A stretch of 36,555 bases of DNA, from contig JAPOQV010000473.1 in the NCBI GenBank assembly GCA_026710565.1, positions 1 through 36,555 on the forward strand. Direction: 5' to 3'. Each line of letters opens with the position of its first letter. Position 1 is the first letter of the stretch. The notes under the pieces are model-generated. The model saw nothing but the letters and a program-made list of their open reading frames with translations. It searched no databases and was not told the origin of the DNA. A program made the translations under genes and the position numbers. Shown piece by piece: positions 33,975-36,555 of the stretch. The DNA comes from Spirochaetaceae bacterium (lineage in GTDB: Bacteria; Spirochaetota; Spirochaetia; SZUA-6; Bin103).

Positions 33975-35333
33975 TGAACAGCTCGGAATGGAGATTCGTT
34001 GCGAACGAGTCCGTCATACCGCAGATGTAATCTGTAACCAACTGCAGTCGGCAGTACTGCTCCGGTAGTCGGCCTTCAGCCAGTGCCGCCTGAAATACTT
34101 TTCGGTAGTTCGAGGAAACAAGCGCTGCTGCCTTGCCAGCGAACCTGGACGGGTCCGGGTTGCCCGTCGACGGCATCTCCTGTGCGCCCTCCCACAAGAC
34201 ATCCATCAGGTCCCCTATGACGTGCCGACCCATCAATTCCAATTGCAATGTCGAGCGGGTGGGATAAACGTGTTCTCTTGCAATACACCGTAGGCTCTTG
34301 GCCAAGTCCTTGGCGTCGCTATCGTCGAGCAGTGAGCCATGGTAATTTCCTGTAATGATGTCCTCATATCGGTCCTGAAACACGGTGCAGGCACCGTTTA
34401 CCATCACGCGGATCGCTGCGGTTCGAAATGCTGACGCCCATATGTCATCATCGAGGTCGTTCGGCACGCATGAGGACCCGGCCTTCAGGATTCCCGTTTG
34501 ATGTTTCAGCGCCGTCGCCAGGGAGTCGGCCTCTGCCGCGGCCAAATGCTCCTCAATCGTGTTCCAAGAGACCACGCCCTTCTTGACGGCATCCTCGATA
34601 TCTGCGGGCAAGTAGGCAATGTCATCCGCAGCTTCTACGAGAAAACAAATGGGATGTCGCGCTCCCGAGGTACCTGTTTCATGTTGGATCAGCGGAATGA
34701 GGTCGTTCTCAGAGGCAAAGTAGCCGGGCTTCTTGAATGCTGAACTGCCGCAGATTTTCTCGGCAGGGTCGGACGAGGGGAGGTACTTCCTCAGAGCAGA
34801 GAGTGTCCCGAAGGTGAGGTTGAGACCAGTGTCATCTGCGAGAATCTGGAGCTTCGCAACGAGTCTCAGGGACTGTGCGTTTCCTTCGAACCGAAGAAAG
34901 TCATGGATGTGCTGATCGGCCTGTAACTGTTGAGAACGCATGCTTGCGGTGGTCGCTCGAACCATGCCCTGATGGCGTCCTCACCGGCATGCCCGAACGG
35001 CGGATTGCCTAAGTCATGGATAAGGCCGCACGTCGCGGCGATGGCCTCGATTGACCGGTCCATGTCGTCTGAGATTTCCCCTTTGCATCGGAGCCACTTG
35101 GCTGTACGGACCGCGAGGCCGCGGGCGATGCTGGAAACCTCTATAGAGTGGGTGAGGCGAGTGCGTACGGCGTCGTGGGGCTCCAGAGGGAAAACCTGTG
35201 CCTTGTCCTGAAGCCGCTTTACGGGAGTGGAGAAAATCGAGCGGTCGAAGTCTCTTTCGAACTGGCCGCGATGATCGTCGGGAATCGTCGTCTGTCGCCG
35301 TCGGTTGGGGTTGAGCAGCCGGCTCCAGTCCAT
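33964..35333 (-). pseudogene. dgt: dGTPase (deoxyguanosinetriphosphate triphosphohydrolase), frameshifted
   Basis: Two overlapping minus-strand frames make one HD-domain dNTP triphosphohydrolase. The first (35333 down) has RLTHSIEVS (His62), IHDLGNPPFGHAGEDA (His106-Asp107) and ends off-family after AWF. The second resumes with DFLRFEGNAQSLRL and has VEAADDIAYLPADIEDA and the rest to 33964. The shift lies between about 34925 and 34960 and is explained by one missing base (or a -1 slip); no obvious slippery heptamer is there. Total length of about 445 residues is near normal. The enzyme hydrolyses dGTP to deoxyguanosine and triphosphate; homologs act in anti-phage defence. It could be a true pseudogene, an assembly error or programmed frameshifting. 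Confidence 0.82.
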
Positions 35334-35484
35334 GCGGGCACAATATATCAGATGGAGGTCACGGGGCGGACCAGATCAAGGGGGTTGTGCGAAGCGGCGT
35401 AGTTGGGCGCCGCGCGGTCCGTGCCGTTGACGGCGGCCTCCCTCCGTTTGACGGGCTGTGGTACGGAGGTCGATCCAAGACAAT

Positions 35485-35519
35485 ATTATGCTGTCCAACA
35501 TAATGCGGACGTGCATAAT
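35485..35519 (+). promoter_or_regulatory. AT-rich inverted-repeat region before the DEXX ATPase gene
   Basis: ATTATG at 35485-35490 pairs with CATAAT at 35499-35504, and ATTATGC (35485-35491) also pairs with GCATAAT at 35513-35519. The last arm ends seven bases before the ATPase ATG. CATAAT is a plausible -10 box. This looks like a promoter with an operator, but the binding protein is unknown. The remainder of the 35334-35525 gap shows no gene. Confidence 0.5.
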
Positions 35520-35525
35520 AATGCG

Positions 35526-36555
35526 ATGGAGTTTCTCGACCGCGCCGGCGAGCTGCGGCGCCTCGACAATGCGCTGCGCCGATCCGGGGCGTTCGCGGTC
35601 ATCTGGGGCCGGCGCCGCGTAGGCAAGTCACGGCTGCTCCTGGAGTGGTCGCGACGGCGCGGCGGCCTGTACACGGTCGCGGACGAGTCGGCGCCCGCCG
35701 TGCAGCGGCGCTACCTGGCTGCGGCGGTCGCGGAGCGGTTCGGGGGGTTCGCCGACGTCGAGTATCCGGACTGGCGGTCGTTCTTCGCCCGCCTGGCGGA
35801 CGCCGCAGCACAGGCGAAATGGGCTGGACCGTTCATCCTCGACGAGCTTCCCTACCTGGTCGCCGCCGATCCGTCGGTGGCCGGCGTCCTCCAGAACTGG
35901 CTGGACGACCAGGGCAGGCGGCCGTGCCTGGTGGTCAGCGGCTCCAGCCGGCACATGATGCACGGCGCGGTGCTCGACGCCGACGCGCCACTGTACGGCC
36001 GGGCGGTGGAGGCGTTCGCCGTGCGCCCGTTGCGGCCCGGCTACCTTGCCGACCTGTTCACCGCGCAGCCGGCCCGCGCCCTGGTGTGTGCCTACGCGCT
36101 CTGGGGCGGCCTGCCCCGCTACTGGGAGCTCGCCGAGCCGTACGGCGGCGACCTCGCCGCCGCGGTCGACGAGTTGGTCCTCGATCCTTCAGGCCCCCTG
36201 CACGAGGAGGCCGACCGCCTGCTGCGGGCCGAGACCCCGCCGGCCACCGCGCTGCGGCCGCTGCTGGACGCCATCGGCGCGGGCGCCCACCGCATCAGCG
36301 AGATCGCGGGCCGCCTCGGCAAGCCGGCCTCCAGCCTGTCGCGGCAGCTTGCCGCACTGGTCGAGATGGACTTCGTGCGCCGGGAGATCCCGTTCGGGAG
36401 CAGCCCCGCCTCCGGCAAGCGCAGCCTCTACCGGATCGACGACCCGTTCCTGCGCCTGTGGTTCGCGGTGGTCGCCCCGCACCGCGCCGCCCTGGCGGAA
36501 GCGCCGCGCGACACCCGGCTGCACTACTGGCGCAGGCACCGGGCCGCCCTGGAGG
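35526..36555 (+). CDS. DEXX-box ATPase (archaeal-type AAA ATPase), 3' truncated by window
   Basis: 343 residues before the window ends. MEFLDRAGELRRLD opens the domain; Walker A GRRRVGKS at 28-35; FILDELPYL is Walker B (Asp106-Glu107); SGSSRHMM is sensor-like. From about 230 a winged-helix region follows (HRISEIAGRLGKPASSLSRQL), then YRIDDPFLRLWF at about 306, the start of the C-terminal DUF234 nuclease-like domain. This matches the family of stand-alone ATP-binding proteins common in archaea and bacteria, role unsettled. The ATG at 35526 fits; ATG 35521 is in another frame. Transcription is divergent from the dGTPase-like gene. Confidence 0.87.
   Translation, partial: MEFLDRAGELRRLDNALRRSGAFAVIWGRRRVGKSRLLLEWSRRRGGLYTVADESAPAVQRRYLAAAVAERFGGFADVEYPDWRSFFARLADAAAQAKWAGPFILDELPYLVAADPSVAGVLQNWLDDQGRRPCLVVSGSSRHMMHGAVLDADAPLYGRAVEAFAVRPLRPGYLADLFTAQPARALVCAYALWGGLPRYWELAEPYGGDLAAAVDELVLDPSGPLHEEADRLLRAETPPATALRPLLDAIGAGAHRISEIAGRLGKPASSLSRQLAALVEMDFVRREIPFGSSPASGKRSLYRIDDPFLRLWFAVVAPHRAALAEAPRDTRLHYWRRHRAALE

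Noticed and set aside
35342..35362. Possible minus-strand promoter (TATATT with GTGACC) for the dGTPase-like gene
   Set aside because: The two boxes are only nine bases apart, too close for a sigma70 promoter.

Overview
The window is 36.6 kb of G+C-rich DNA packed with protein genes on both strands. It has no rRNA, tRNA or CRISPR array that I can see, and no gap between genes longer than about 210 bases. Six genes carry classical lipobox signal peptides, which is compatible with a Gram-negative bacterium. The mix of a FAS-like polyketide synthase, a sulfotransferase, ankyrin-repeat and lamin-tail lipoproteins, subtilisin-like lipoproteins and two sugar-dehydrogenase-like (Gfo/Idh/MocA) oxidoreductases resembles gene content reported for uncultured marine or host-associated bacteria. 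That is an impression of style, not a phylogenetic result, and no marker gene here fixes the phylum.

Region 1 (1-10.6 kb) is a lipid or polyketide locus. The 3' part of a type I PKS (AT-DH-inactive methyltransferase-ER-KR-ACP, no thioesterase) is followed, after a two-gene nuclease-fold/PIN insertion, by a protein fusing a thioester reductase to a PAPS-dependent sulfotransferase. Convergent to these is a pair encoding APS kinase, which makes PAPS, and a Gfo/Idh oxidoreductase. Together they suggest reductive release of a reduced chain followed by sulfation.

Region 2 (10.7-15.9 kb) has a small protein built from two 60-residue repeats, a two-gene transporter operon (CPA1 cation/proton antiporter, then an NCS2 permease with an extra C-terminal domain), an XRE antitoxin-like gene behind a promoter that spans an 18-bp palindrome, and a second Gfo/Idh oxidoreductase.

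Region 3 (16-24 kb) is cell-surface biased: two paralogous lamin-tail lipoproteins, a decayed toxin-antitoxin relic, a 2-hydroxyacid dehydrogenase, and three tandem S8-peptidase lipoproteins on the minus strand. Two of the three carry Glu where the catalytic Asp should be.

Region 4 (24-33 kb) starts with 5-formyltetrahydrofolate cyclo-ligase overlapping a fluoride channel gene (crcB). A long co-directional minus-strand run follows. In transcription order it encodes an LLM flavin oxidoreductase, an MNT/HEPN pair, an ankyrin lipoprotein, a serine hydrolase, a fatty acid desaturase and an ABC-2 permease. An acetamidase/formamidase gene is divergent from the LLM gene.

Region 5 (33.2-36.6 kb) is lower in G+C. 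It holds a frameshifted dGTPase gene overlapping a pol-beta-type nucleotidyltransferase gene, then a DEXX-box ATPase gene that runs off the window behind an AT-rich inverted-repeat region. It reads as an accessory, possibly defence-related, patch.
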